Shown: positions 1 to 7,665, counted from the first letter of the stretch. The stretch is 64,000 nt of DNA from Allopusillimonas ginsengisoli (GCA_005239165.1 RAPG01000009.1:1-64000); one strand, 5' to 3'. Notes: generated by a model not told the origin, from the letters alone. Numbers and translations are program-made.

Positions 1-126
1 CCACCTCGCTTAAACGGGTTGGCTTATTTTAATTGGGATCAGGCGACCAGTGAAGCGTTTTCACACAGCCTCGATCGATACTCGCCGTGCTGGAAATGCT
101 ATATGAGGACCGGTTAAGATGAAACC
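1..126 (+). other. left edge, possible antitoxin relic
   Basis: No complete gene is visible upstream of dtd. In one frame the end of this stretch (about 60-122) reads [14 protein letters not shown] before a stop. That resembles the AVLEMLY segment of the AbiEi-like antitoxin pseudogene near 36.5 kb, and the two share the 17 bases GCCGTGCTGGAAATGCT. The likeness is too short to prove homology, so this is recorded only as a possible AbiEi-type fragment. Confidence 0.2.
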
Positions 127-564
127 ATGAAATCAGTCATCCAACGCGTCAGCCAAGCCTCTGTCTCGATTGACGGCAATATTGCAGCCCGTATCAACCA
201 GGGGTTATTGGTGCTGATTTGCGCCGAAACAGCCGATACCAAAGCTACCGCCGACCGCTTGTTGAACAAGCTGCTTAAACTTCGTATTTTTAGTGATGAC
301 GCTGGCAAGATGAACCGCAGCGTCCAGGACGTTGAAGGCGGCTTATTGATAGTCAGCCAGTTCACACTGGCTGCCGACGTGTGGAGCGGCAACCGGCCAG
401 GCTTCAGCGGCGCTGCCCATCCAAAAATGGGTGAAGAACTGTACGATTATTTTGTGGAAGCAGCCCGAAAACGCCATCCCATTGTCGAAACTGGAACCTT
501 TGGCGCAAACATGCAGGTCAGCCTGGTCAATGACGGCCCAGTCACCATCCCTATACAGCTTTAG
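127..564 (+). CDS. dtd: D-aminoacyl-tRNA deacylase
   Basis: A 145-residue protein of normal Dtd length. It hydrolyses D-amino acids (and glycine on tRNA-Ala) from mischarged tRNAs in the cytoplasm. The family signatures are all present: the N-terminal [13 protein letters not shown] strand, the [17 protein letters not shown] segment around residues 78-95 that carries the SQxT active-site motif, and near the C-terminus the NDGPVTIPI stretch with the Gly-Pro 'GPVT' motif (about residues 136-139). The start lies a few bases after GATGAAACC, with no strong Shine-Dalgarno. The gene stands alone: its downstream neighbours are relics. A perfect inverted repeat at 665-689 may end the transcript. Confidence 0.95.
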   Translation: MKSVIQRVSQASVSIDGNIAARINQGLLVLICAETADTKATADRLLNKLLKLRIFSDDAGKMNRSVQDVEGGLLIVSQFTLAADVWSGNRPGFSGAAHPKMGEELYDYFVEAARKRHPIVETGTFGANMQVSLVNDGPVTIPIQL

Positions 565-1012
565 CTTCAACCGCAACAGGAATACTCCATGAGTGACCTT
601 CCCAACATTCCTGTTCCCAGCACCAAGCTGGCGCCAGTTATTGCGGTCGGATAGCCCCTGAGGCAACTGTCAAGGAATCCTTGACAGTTCAGTCTGACGG
701 CGGTCGGCAGGTCAAGTTGACCTCCGAATATCAGGGCAGGCTTGGTATAGCGTATTGCATAGACAAAACAACTCACCAATTATGCGCATCACCCGTCAGA
801 CAGGGCTAAGCGTGGTGGAAGTAGCGTATGTACCTTTGATCCGACTCATTTTAAAGTTTGCTTTCATACCACCCCCCATATCAAAGCAATGTTTAATTTG
901 AATCAAAAGTGTGAAAGAGAGATTTAATGTGAACTTCCGTGGAGACTATGAATGCGGTCGACCTAGCTGACATTCACCTTGTTGAAATATACAAAATTTT
1001 ATATAACTCCAC
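565..1012. other. intergenic stretch with gene debris
   Basis: About 450 bases without a full gene. A 21-codon reading frame at 589-654 begins MSDLPNIPVPSTKLAPVIAV. It vaguely recalls the start of PurE (AIR mutase) proteins but stops at once, so if it is a relic only the extreme N-terminus remains. Apart from the hairpin at 665-689, nothing else could be recognised on either strand. The region before 1013 is A/T-rich and could hold a promoter for the HTH gene. Confidence 0.3.
665..689. terminator. perfect hairpin downstream of dtd
   Basis: AACTGTCAAGG (665-675) and CCTTGACAGTT (679-689) form a perfect 11-bp stem with a 3-base AAT loop. No run of T follows, so it is not a textbook intrinsic terminator. 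It may act as a transcript-end stabiliser, or be the end of a small repeat element. Confidence 0.5.
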
Positions 1013-1294
1013 ATGAGCAAGCAAAAATTCGACAGTATCTGGGACGCAATTGAAGACACCCCTGAAGAGGCAGAGAACATGAAATTGCGGTCTAACCTAA
1101 TGACCGCTCTTAAGAACCACCTCGCACGGGCAGGGATAAGCCAGGCAGAAGCAGCCAAGCTCTTGGGCATGACTCAGCCACGCGTTTCTGATCTGATGCG
1201 AGGCAAGATCAACCTGTTTGGCCTCGACGCCTTGGTCAACATGGCGGCCGCGGCCGGGCTTCACCTAGAAATCCGGGTGCTTGAATCAGCCTGA
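1013..1294 (+). CDS. XRE-family HTH antitoxin-like protein (orphan)
   Basis: A 93-residue protein of the small XRE-type helix-turn-helix family (COG5606-like) that usually acts as antitoxin and autorepressor in HigBA/Gp49-type toxin-antitoxin modules. The HTH is seen around residues 43-66 (ISQAEAAKLLGMTQPRVSDLMRG). The IEDTPEEAENMKLRSNLM segment in front of it is characteristic of this antitoxin group. Such modules have the toxin gene immediately upstream, but no toxin frame is visible before 1013, so this looks like an orphan. A second gene of the same family follows at 1559. It could instead be a stand-alone transcription factor. Confidence 0.75.
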   Translation: MSKQKFDSIWDAIEDTPEEAENMKLRSNLMTALKNHLARAGISQAEAAKLLGMTQPRVSDLMRGKINLFGLDALVNMAAAAGLHLEIRVLESA

Positions 1295-1454
1295 CGCTAT
1301 TAACGCTCCACAATCGGCGACAAGCCACGCGCTAGCCAAAAACCCAAAATGAGCTTGATAAAACCCAATATAGGTACAACAAGCGGAACGGCCCAGGCAA
1401 GCCATTGCAGGATGCACAAGTCGGTGAGCAAGTTAATGAGCAAGTCACCATGCT

Positions 1455-1566
1455 CTTTCAAAAGAAGAGCAAACGCGGTATTGAAACGCCTAAGCCAGAT
1501 ATGGATATCATCCGTCAGCGCTTGAAGGCCGCCGCGATTGTCGCGCAGGAGTTGGGAAATGAATAA
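1455..1566 (+). pseudogene. 3' remnant of Gp49/HigB-like toxin gene
   Basis: The frame ending at the TAA at 1564-1566 reads MLFQKKSKRGIETPKPDMDI followed by IRQRLKAAAIVAQE. This is the conserved C-terminal third of Gp49-like RelE/HigB mRNA-interferase toxins (FQKKS...TPKxDxDLxRxRLK). Upstream the frame loses all similarity and hits a stop at 1333-1335, so the catalytic N-terminal part is missing. The stop overlaps the ATG of the HTH gene at 1559, the normal toxin-antitoxin overlap, which supports the assignment. Toxin activity is therefore not expected. Confidence 0.65.
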
Positions 1567-1894
1567 ACGTATTGTTGAAGGAATCGAAGTCGAGGTCAGT
1601 TCAGGCAATGTATTCGCCGACCTGGGCTTGCCCGATGCCGACAAGCTTCAGATCAAATCAGGGCTAACCGTCGAAATCACCAAGGCTATTCGTGAGCGAG
1701 GATTGACACAGGCCGAGGCAGCAAAGCGCATGGGCCTCACCCAACCCAAGGTATCGAGTTTACTGCGTGGTGAGTTTTCGAACTTCTCCGAACGTAAGCT
1801 CATGGATTGCTTGAATCGTTTGGGCTACGACATTGAGATCCGCGTGCAAAAAGCGCCGGAATCAATTGGCCATTTGGTGCTGACGCACGCCTAA
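1559..1894 (+). CDS. XRE-family HTH antitoxin (partner of broken toxin)
   Basis: About 111 residues starting MNKRIVEGIEVEVSSGNVF. An upstream ATG at 1538 is in frame, but the 1559 start overlaps the end of the toxin remnant, as is usual for these modules. The VFADLGLPDADKLQIKSGL segment followed by an HTH (LTQAEAAKRMGLTQPKVSSL) is the signature of the antitoxin of Gp49/HigB-type modules, a DNA-binding autorepressor that normally neutralises the toxin. With the toxin truncated it is an orphan. It is related to the protein at 1013, and both end in an IEIRV-like segment. Confidence 0.75.
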   Translation: MNKRIVEGIEVEVSSGNVFADLGLPDADKLQIKSGLTVEITKAIRERGLTQAEAAKRMGLTQPKVSSLLRGEFSNFSERKLMDCLNRLGYDIEIRVQKAPESIGHLVLTHA

Positions 1895-2005
1895 GGCGAC
1901 CTTCGCGCAGACATCTAGGCCAGATCTGCATCTACGGCCCTAACCAGCCACTGCGGCCAGTGTCGGCCCACGCCCACTGAGCCGCTTATACACAGGCAAA
2001 ATTCC

Positions 2006-2299
2006 ATGAATGAACCTCTCTCCGAGGTCATCCGCATCCGGGTGACCCCGTCTCATACTGCGCGCCTGGGCGAGGCAGCCGCTCTTTCTGGGCTATCCCT
2101 CTCTAACTATATAAGGCGACGACTGTCCGCCGACGACACGCTGCAGGAAGAATTAACGCTGCTACTCCAGATCGTGGCCAACTTGGGGCATCTGCGCGAT
2201 ACCCGGCAGGCTGCCATCGAAACCGCCCACCTGGTCCGGGCCATGGCCAAGCCTGAACAGATCGCCATCGCTCAGCAGACTCTGCAGCGTCAACGCTGA
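2006..2299 (+). CDS. ribbon-helix-helix (MobC-like) DNA-binding protein
   Basis: A 97-residue protein opening with an Arc/CopG-type ribbon-helix-helix pattern (IRIRVTPSHTARLGEAAALS, then GLSLSNYIRRRLSADDTLQ) and continuing as a helical tail. RHH proteins of this size with SxSNYIRRR are common among plasmid and ICE mobilisation accessory proteins (MobC-like), where they bind oriT DNA. No relaxase or oriT is visible, so the mobilisation role is inference. Together with the next small gene it may be the remnant of an integrative conjugative element. Confidence 0.5.
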   Translation: MNEPLSEVIRIRVTPSHTARLGEAAALSGLSLSNYIRRRLSADDTLQEELTLLLQIVANLGHLRDTRQAAIETAHLVRAMAKPEQIAIAQQTLQRQR

Positions 2300-2356
2300 C
2301 TCATCCCCGGCCTGCTTGACGGCCAACCGCCTTACCCCCTCCCCGGAGACAACTTC

Positions 2357-2563
2357 ATGAAATCCTTTCCCGCCTTGCGGGTTGAGGCGCTGGCGCTCGC
2401 CTGCGTCCTGGCTCCTGTTGCCCACGCTGTCGCTGCTGATGCACGCTACAAAGACGCGGTGCGCTACCGCTGGCGCAAGGATGGAACAGAGCGACTGATT
2501 CCGCCGGAATGGCCAACCAGCCCGAGCACATCACGAATGAAGCAAAGTGACGACGGGAATTAG
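2357..2563 (+). CDS. small exported protein, unassigned
   Basis: A 68-residue frame with a probable Sec signal peptide (MKSFPALRVEALALACVLAP then VAHAVAADA, cleavage after AHA or AVA), followed by a short basic region RYKDAVRYRWRKDGTERLIP. I do not recognise the family. The abrupt low-complexity end (STSRMKQSDDGN) suggests the reading frame was truncated. It lies 57 bases after the RHH gene in the same orientation, preceded by a GGAGAC Shine-Dalgarno. Possible ICE-derived accessory protein. Confidence 0.35.
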   Translation: MKSFPALRVEALALACVLAPVAHAVAADARYKDAVRYRWRKDGTERLIPPEWPTSPSTSRMKQSDDGN

Positions 2564-2759
2564 CTTCAGCTGTGCGTTAGACCAGCGAGCGATTTGAGTC
2601 CGCCCGCTTTTGAGGACGCTTCAATTCCTGTGAGAATTAAGCCACGAGAAAAACAAACAAGTTATCAGTGCGTATCTATTGCCACACGGTCTGTCGGTAT
2701 GCTTGTTTAGATCCCCTGAAATCGCTGCATAGACAGCAATCTCGCGCCTGCCACCTAAA

Positions 2760-2988
2760 CTCTGATCACCCCTCCTGCCTTCCGGAGTCCCCATGATCTC
2801 GCACAGCCAGATCTACCGCGCCCGTGCGGCCCTAATGTCAGCGCAATCCGTTCCGTTGGACCGATACGTTTACGGCTGCGCTTGCGTACAACCAATCCTG
2901 CTTGTCGATATATCCGATAGGTACGCTTTACATTCACAGCCCAGCCCTCACGCTCAAGTAACACATGAATACGACGATAACCAAAACG
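2760..2988 (-). pseudogene. IS3-family transposase (orfB) fragment
   Basis: On the minus strand the frame reads RFGYRRIHVLLEREGWAVN then KRTYRIYRQAGLVVRKRSRK and ERIALT. This is the HTH-proximal part of IS3-family (IS407-like) OrfB transposases, just upstream of the DDE domain. After ERIALT similarity stops. The right edge at about 2988 abuts a TRAP permease fragment in mid-codon. Neither inverted terminal repeats nor the DDE residues remain, so this is a dead relic produced by deletion. Confidence 0.75.
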
Positions 2989-3160
2989 GCAACCCTTGGG
3001 TCGATGATCCCACCAAGCATATTGCTGATTCTGTACGGCGTGTATTCAAACACGTCCATCGGGCAGTTGTTCATGGCCGGCGTGCTACCAGGGCTACTGA
3101 CCGTCGTGCTGTGTTTCAGCATGATCATCATGCGCTGCAAACTAAACCCAGAGCTTGATG
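2989..3160 (+). pseudogene. TRAP transporter large permease (DctM) fragment
   Basis: The frame reads ATLGSMIPPSILLILYGV then SNTSIGQLFMAGVLPGLL and IMRCKLNPEL. This matches the conserved (A)TLGxxIPPSIxxIxYG...TSIGxLFxAGxxPGxL stretch of DctM-type TRAP dicarboxylate permeases. Only about 57 of roughly 430 residues remain. The left edge is fused to the IS3 relic, and the right end loses similarity near 3160 at a hydrolase fragment. Non-functional. Confidence 0.75.
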
Positions 3161-3167
3161 GCCGCGG

Positions 3168-3337
3168 GGCAAAACGGTCGATGTCCCTTCGCTCTTCATA
3201 GGCGGGAAGAGCGATTGGGGAACCTATTCGGCGCCGGCCACTGGATCCAGCAGGAACAGCCGGATCGCCTTGGCGCGCTCTTGCTCGCCTTCGCTCAGGA
3301 GGTGGGTGCGACGGATCACATCCGCGGTTACTCGTAG
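3168..3337 (+). pseudogene. alpha/beta-hydrolase C-terminal relic
   Basis: Two adjacent frames carry pieces of one epoxide hydrolase/haloalkane dehalogenase-type alpha/beta hydrolase. The first reads TVDVPSLFIGGKSDWGTYSA (3174-3233), the strand before the acid residue. The second reads GAGHWIQQEQPDRLGALLL and on to a TAG at 3337, containing the catalytic-histidine motif GxGHWxQQEQP. The intervening roughly 40-60 residues are deleted and the frame is shifted. The protein cannot be made as a unit. Confidence 0.65.
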
Positions 3338-3554
3338 CACGCGGTTGAGTCGCGCGAGCAAACAGCAGTCAGAGTAGATGTTCCGCTCGGGCACATACGA
3401 GCGGAAACCCAAAAGTTGATCTGCGGGAGAGTTGTATGTCAAATACATCCCAGCGCAGGTTGAGCACGTAAGTCGGATGCGAAGCTAGGCCGTGCATCAG
3501 CCGCAGAATGAGCGGCGGCATTAATGTAACGTTCGCTTGCTATCAATACGCGCC
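3338..3554. other. non-coding debris
   Basis: No conserved frame recognised. The minus frame 3224-3448 is the antisense of the hydrolase relic plus random sequence. Nothing structural stands out. Confidence 0.3.
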
Positions 3555-4154
3555 CTATCGTACAAGCTTCTGCTCCAGCATCGTCTTCACATCTGGCCAC
3601 TCAGAATCGATAATACTAAAGCGCACGGAGTTGCGTTTCCGTCCATCCGGCATGATTCGCTCATGCCTAACAATTCCTTCCTGCTTTGCACCTATCCTCA
3701 GAATCGCTGCTCTCGATTTCTCGTTAAGCTCGTCCGTCGTGAACTGCACACGGACCGCCTTCATAACCTCGAATGCATAGGCCAAAAGAAGGTACTTTGC
3801 TTCAGTATTAGCACCCGAGCGTTGGGCTGACTCACTTAACCAGGTATGTCCGATCTCCATCTTTCTGTTCGTACGGTCAATTTTCCAGAAGCGCGTGCTG
3901 CCGACGAGTAATCCGGTGTCGCGCCTGACAATCACAAAAGGCATTACGGTCTCGGATTCTCGTCCCTTTAATGCGGTCTCGATATACTTGCCGATGGTCT
4001 CGAGTCCCGGAACAACTGTAAATTTTAGGCTCCATAATTGACCGTCGGCTGCCGCTTTTAGTAGACGTGACGCGTGTTCTTGCTGAAGCGGTTGCAGTTC
4101 GACCGTCTTACCAATTAGGCGAGGTTGGATAAATTCATGTACTTTGCCGATCAT
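3555..4154 (-). CDS. GNAT-family N-acetyltransferase (RimJ/RimL-like)
   Basis: A protein of about 199 residues of the COG1670 GNAT group, which transfers acetyl from acetyl-CoA to an N-terminal amine or small-molecule amine. Visible features are PRLIGKTVELQPLQQEHASR (beta1), GLLVGSTRFWKID (beta4), the MEIGHTWLSESAQRSGANTE segment corresponding to motif A, and the YAFEVMKAVRVQFTTDELNEK tail that marks RimJ/RimL-type proteins. I chose the ATG at 4154, not the ATG ten codons earlier, because an AGAGGGGA ribosome-binding site sits 6-8 bases before it. It is monocistronic and reads towards the graveyard. The substrate is unknown. Confidence 0.85.
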   Translation of the reverse strand: MIGKVHEFIQPRLIGKTVELQPLQQEHASRLLKAAADGQLWSLKFTVVPGLETIGKYIETALKGRESETVMPFVIVRRDTGLLVGSTRFWKIDRTNRKMEIGHTWLSESAQRSGANTEAKYLLLAYAFEVMKAVRVQFTTDELNEKSRAAILRIGAKQEGIVRHERIMPDGRKRNSVRFSIIDSEWPDVKTMLEQKLVR

Positions 4155-4184
4155 TGCATTCCCCTCTTGCTCTCGGACTCTCAC

Positions 4185-4397
4185 TGTACTGCCCCGTGGA
4201 TCATACCGCTCGGAGCAAGGTCGGCGCGATTCGTCGTAACGACGCAGATCAGGTCTTCGACGTAGATGTTCAAACTACCGCCTCCCTTTTAACCACCAAC
4301 GCAAAGAAAAATTTCGCCGTGGCGTTGGTCTTAGAGCATCTGCGCGACACCACGGAGACACCCATGTAAGGGACGACTATCTACCCTTATCGTCATA
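4185..4397. other. intergenic upstream of sulfolactate importer
   Basis: Non-coding stretch between the GNAT gene and the operator/promoter at 4398-4443. Beyond A/T-rich sequence near 4380-4400 nothing was recognised. Confidence 0.4.
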
Positions 4398-4443
4398 TGA
4401 TCTATGTCATATAGTTGACCCGTCGAAGGTTCGGGCCTATGAT
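4398..4443 (+). promoter_or_regulatory. operator plus sigma-70 promoter, copy 1
   Basis: A 22-bp sequence (4398-4419, core CTATGTCATATAGTTGAC) is identical to one at 7620-7641. Its last five bases begin a TTGACC -35 element (4415-4420), followed by a 17-bp spacer and TATGAT (4438-4443), a strong sigma-70 match. CTAT-N5-ATAG forms a small inverted repeat in the box. Overlap with the -35 suggests a repressor site; the GntR/HutC regulator at 11455 is the natural candidate. It drives the transporter genes starting at 4580. Confidence 0.7.
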
Positions 4444-4579
4444 TCTTGCGTATGGCAATTCGATATTGTCGTTCAACCATTTAGAACGGCGCGCCATAAC
4501 AATATGTCTGTTCCGAAAATACAGCCATATCCAAATATGCGGCACATAAGCCAGCAATTTACAACACAGGAGACTTAAC

Positions 4580-5533
4580 ATGAAACATAGATGGAAGCTG
4601 GGTTTGGGCGTGGTCGCCATCGCATCGTGCATGAGCGCGGTTGCCGCCGATTACCCCGACAGAACCGTCAATTACATCATCCCGTTCGGACCAGGAGGGG
4701 AGTCCGATATCTCTGCACGTCTGCAAGAGCCCGTCTTCGAAAAATTGACCGGGCAGCGCCTGGCCATTCAATACAAGCCGGGCGCGGGCGGCGCCGTAGT
4801 TTGGTCGCAAATGAACCGTATGACCCCTGATGGCTACACCATAATTGGCACCAATCTGCCTCATATTGTGTTGCAGCCACTTGAAAAAGACGTAGGTTAT
4901 AAAACCGATGACGTCAATACACTTTATTGGTTTCACGTAACCCCCGACGCCTTGTTGGTGCCCGCCGACAGTCCGTATAAAACCTTGAAAGACTTCATCG
5001 AGGCGGCCAAGAAGTCACCCGGTTCGATTACTGTATCGGGTTCAGGAACCAATTCCGCTAATCATCTCGCCAAGCAACGCTTCGACAAGATGGCAGACAT
5101 CAAGACGACGTATATCCCGTTTTCGGGAACGGGTAAATCGAACTTGGCCCTGCTGGGCAAGCAGGTAAACGGCAGTTGGGGCTATACCTCGGTGCAGATG
5201 CAGCTGGGCGACCAAGTCCACTGTCTGGCTGTGGCCATGGAAAAGCGCCATCCCAAGCTGCCCGATTGCCCCACGTTCAAAGAATCGGGTTTTGATCTAG
5301 TTGGCGGCGCTTATCGCGGTGTTGCGGTACCCAAGTCGACTCCGGCCCCCATACAGGCTCGACTAGCCCAAATCCTGCGCGACATCAACCACGACCCCGA
5401 ATTCATCAAGAAGATGGAAAACAACGGTTTTTCCATGCTGGATATCGGGCCTAAAGAAATGCCTGACTTCATGGCAGAGATCAAAGACCGCTACGGCAAA
5501 CTGGCCGAGGAAATGGGAATCACCAAGAAGTAA
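4580..5533 (+). CDS. Bug-type (TctC) sulfolactate-binding protein
   Basis: A 317-residue periplasmic solute-binding protein of the Bug/TctC family, the receptor of a tripartite tricarboxylate-type transporter. It has a Sec signal peptide (MKHRWKLGLGVVAIASCMSA, cleavage near VAA) and the family motifs YPDRTVNYIIPFGPGGESD, the GAGGAVVWSQ loop and TPDGYT. It is followed by tctA and tctB in the same direction, so unlike most Bug proteins it has its membrane partners. Context with suyAB, slcC and comC points to sulfolactate as ligand, matching the SlcHFG-type importer described for sulfolactate degraders. The ligand is inferred from context. Shine-Dalgarno AGGAGA precedes the ATG. Confidence 0.85.
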   Translation: MKHRWKLGLGVVAIASCMSAVAADYPDRTVNYIIPFGPGGESDISARLQEPVFEKLTGQRLAIQYKPGAGGAVVWSQMNRMTPDGYTIIGTNLPHIVLQPLEKDVGYKTDDVNTLYWFHVTPDALLVPADSPYKTLKDFIEAAKKSPGSITVSGSGTNSANHLAKQRFDKMADIKTTYIPFSGTGKSNLALLGKQVNGSWGYTSVQMQLGDQVHCLAVAMEKRHPKLPDCPTFKESGFDLVGGAYRGVAVPKSTPAPIQARLAQILRDINHDPEFIKKMENNGFSMLDIGPKEMPDFMAEIKDRYGKLAEEMGITKK

Positions 5534-5562
5534 GTAAAACCACGGTATGAGTATCTGACGCT

Positions 5563-5602
5563 AATAGCTGGCGATTCGATTTACGCGAATCGTCCGGCTA
5601 TT
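5563..5602 (+). promoter_or_regulatory. intercistronic hairpin
   Basis: AATAGCTGGCGATTCG (from 5563) pairs with CGAATCGTCCGGCTATT (to 5602), leaving one bulged base and a short loop. It lies in the 98-bp gap between the binding protein and tctA with no T-run. Such hairpins after binding-protein genes commonly stabilise or attenuate mRNA so that the receptor is made in excess. That role is inferred. Confidence 0.55.
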
Positions 5603-5631
5603 ACCTGCACTATTTATCAAAGCTTACTTAC

Positions 5632-7137
5632 ATGAATGATTTTTCCTTCTTGATTTCAGCGCTCACACCGGTCAATGTGCTGCTCGCGTTGGCTGGCGTT
5701 ATTGCCGGCACCATCATCGGTTCGCTGCCTGGGTTGACGGCAACCATGGCCATCGCCGTTTTAGTGCCATTTACCTTTGTCATGCCATCCGCGTCGGCGC
5801 TAATCACACTGGGCGCCATTTATACGGGTGCTATTTACGGCGGAGCGTACGCGGCCATATTGCTCAATACGCCCGGTACGCCATCGTCTATCGCCACGAC
5901 ATTCGACGGTTTCCCCATGGCCAAAAACGGGAACGGCGACCTGGCCATGACGCTGGCGTGCCTGTCTTCGGTTATTGGCGGACTGGTCGGCGCGTTTTGC
6001 CTGATGTTGCTGGCTCCCCCATTGGCCGCTGTGGCGCTGCGCTTTGGTCCGATCGAGTATTTCTGGCTGGCCATCTTTGGGCTTACATTAATCGCATCCC
6101 TGGACGAGGGCAGCACCGTCAAGGGCTTGATCGGTGGTTGCATCGGCATGCTGCTGGCCATGGTGGGCGTGGCTGAAGTGGGGGGCGATATCCGTTATGT
6201 GGGTGAGGTCCATGCGCTGCTGGGCGGCATCGATGTTATTGCCGCGCTTATCGGCATCTACTGCATTCCCGTCATCATTGATCTTGCCGCTAATGCGACG
6301 CCACACTTGAAGATACCAGACAAAGTACGCGGTTACCGTTTGGTTGAAGCAGTTGGTTACCTCAAGCGTGGCAAGGTGAACGTATTTCGCAGCGCGCTGA
6401 TTGGCACGGGTGTCGGCATTTTGCCTGGCGCGGGTGGCTCGATAGCTGGACTTGTTTCTTATTCGGAAGCCAAACGGGTTTCGCCACGGCGCGATAACTT
6501 CGGCAAGGGCGAGCCCGATGGTGTGATCGCCACCGAGGCGGCCAATAACGCCACAGTAGGTGGTGGCCTTATACCCACGCTGGTGTTGGGGATTCCCGGT
6601 ACGCCTCCCGATGCGATCATTCTTGGCGCTTTGCTCGTGCAAGGCATACGTACCGGCCCCACGTTGTTCAGCGACCAAAGCGCCATTGTGTATACGTTTA
6701 TCTGGGGTCTGATTCTGGCGACCTTGATTATGCTGCCCGTTGGTCTGATCATCGGACGCTACGCCTTCAAAACCATTATTTCCATCCCCAAGACGCTGCT
6801 GGTGCCGGCCGTTGCGTTTCTGACCATTTTGGGCAGTTACGCTATTAATAACAACTCGTATGAGGTGCAACAAATGGTGGTGCTGGGCTGTATTGCCTGG
6901 GGACTGGCCAGGGTGGGGTTCACCGCTTCTCCCATTGTTCTGGGAATTATTCTGGGCCCGATTGCCGAACACGGCTTCGTGCAGGGGTATCTCATTGGCG
7001 GGGCCAAGGGAAGTATCGCTGCCCAGTTTTTCGGTCGCCCTATTTCGCTCGGTATTATCGCGTTCATTATTCTTGGTTTGCTGTATCCGATCATCATTAA
7101 GCGGCGTGCAAAGCGGCTTGCGCCACACTCTCACTAA
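5632..7137 (+). CDS. tctA: tripartite tricarboxylate transporter, large permease TctA
   Basis: A 501-residue integral membrane protein of normal TctA length with about 11-12 hydrophobic segments. The family motif near the N-terminus, IGSLPGLTATMAIAVLVPFT, and its pseudo-repeat GVGILPGAGGSIAGLVSY around residue 260 are both present, as is NTPGTPSSIATTFDGFPMAK. It is the cation-coupled core of the importer for the ligand captured by the upstream Bug protein, presumably sulfolactate. The ATG at 5632 follows a weak ribosome-binding region (AAGCTTACTTAC). tctB begins ten bases downstream. Confidence 0.92.
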   Translation: MNDFSFLISALTPVNVLLALAGVIAGTIIGSLPGLTATMAIAVLVPFTFVMPSASALITLGAIYTGAIYGGAYAAILLNTPGTPSSIATTFDGFPMAKNGNGDLAMTLACLSSVIGGLVGAFCLMLLAPPLAAVALRFGPIEYFWLAIFGLTLIASLDEGSTVKGLIGGCIGMLLAMVGVAEVGGDIRYVGEVHALLGGIDVIAALIGIYCIPVIIDLAANATPHLKIPDKVRGYRLVEAVGYLKRGKVNVFRSALIGTGVGILPGAGGSIAGLVSYSEAKRVSPRRDNFGKGEPDGVIATEAANNATVGGGLIPTLVLGIPGTPPDAIILGALLVQGIRTGPTLFSDQSAIVYTFIWGLILATLIMLPVGLIIGRYAFKTIISIPKTLLVPAVAFLTILGSYAINNNSYEVQQMVVLGCIAWGLARVGFTASPIVLGIILGPIAEHGFVQGYLIGGAKGSIAAQFFGRPISLGIIAFIILGLLYPIIIKRRAKRLAPHSH

Positions 7138-7146
7138 GAGGCCAAA

Positions 7147-7610
7147 ATGGACAACAATTCTGTAGCACGCTTCGACGTCGCTTCCGCCGTGGCCTGCACT
7201 GTGTTTATTGTAATAGGCACGGCGGCAATTTATGTGGCCAATGATTTCTCGATACTCGGCTCTGTATTTCCACAGGTCATTGCAGGGTTGATGATAATCC
7301 TGAGTTGCCTGTATCTGTTGCTGGCGTGGCGACGCCCCAAGCCGCGATTGACTCATGAACCCGGCTCGGGTCTGCGCCGGTTCGGTGTCATGATTACCAT
7401 GCTTGCATGGGCGTTTCTACTCGATCCACTGGGCTTTCTGTCGTCGGGCGTGCTGGCTTTTGCAGCACTGCTGTTAATCGCTAACTTTGATCGCTGGACG
7501 GCCCGTACCGTGATGCTGTACGCGGCAGCGGGCGTATTCATTCTTGGTTCTTTGTTTACCATTTCAAGTTTGCGCTTCAGGTCCCGTTGCCGCAAGGGTG
7601 GCTCTTCTAG
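7147..7610 (+). CDS. tctB: TctB small permease, frameshifted near its 3' end
   Basis: The small four-helix subunit of the importer. The frame reads correctly as MDNNSVARFDVASAVACTVF through AAAGVFILGSLF, then leaves the family consensus at about 7548-7557. In the next frame the expected C-terminus continues, VYHFKFALQVPLPQGWLF, to the TAG at 7608-7610. Adding one base at the T-rich spot (TTCTTTGTTT) restores a 154-residue protein of normal length. Read without correction, translation runs to 7707 through the downstream operator, which is implausible. Either a sequencing error or a real mutation that changes the last helix. Confidence 0.8.
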
Positions 7611-7619
7611 TTATTCAAC

Positions 7620-7665
7620 TGATCTATGTCATATAGTTGACTTATATAATCCAGTGAATTACGAT
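7620..7665 (+). promoter_or_regulatory. operator plus sigma-70 promoter, copy 2
   Basis: A second exact copy of the 22-bp box (7620-7641), again running into a -35 (TTGACT, 7637-7642) with a 17-bp spacer and a TACGAT -10 (7660-7665). The geometry is the same as at 4398-4443. A TATAAT at 7645-7650 lacks a good -35. The site lies just after the corrected tctB stop and 52 bp before suyA, so it should drive suyAB separately under the same regulator. Confidence 0.7.

Noticed and set aside
1300..1644. Minus-strand frame with a hydrophobic C-terminal half
   Set aside because: Antisense to the toxin remnant and the start of the HTH antitoxin; no Shine-Dalgarno and no recognised family.
4154..4369. 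Plus-strand 71-codon frame upstream of the importer
   Set aside because: Overlaps the GNAT promoter area, lacks a ribosome-binding site and resembles no family.
6088..7356. 422-codon minus-strand frame across tctA
   Set aside because: It is antisense to a strongly conserved permease, has Asn/His/Gln-rich random composition and no family match.
7637..7650. TTGAC followed by TATAAT as one promoter
   Set aside because: The elements are only a few bases apart; the TACGAT at 7660 has the correct 17-bp spacing and matches the geometry of the copy at 4398.
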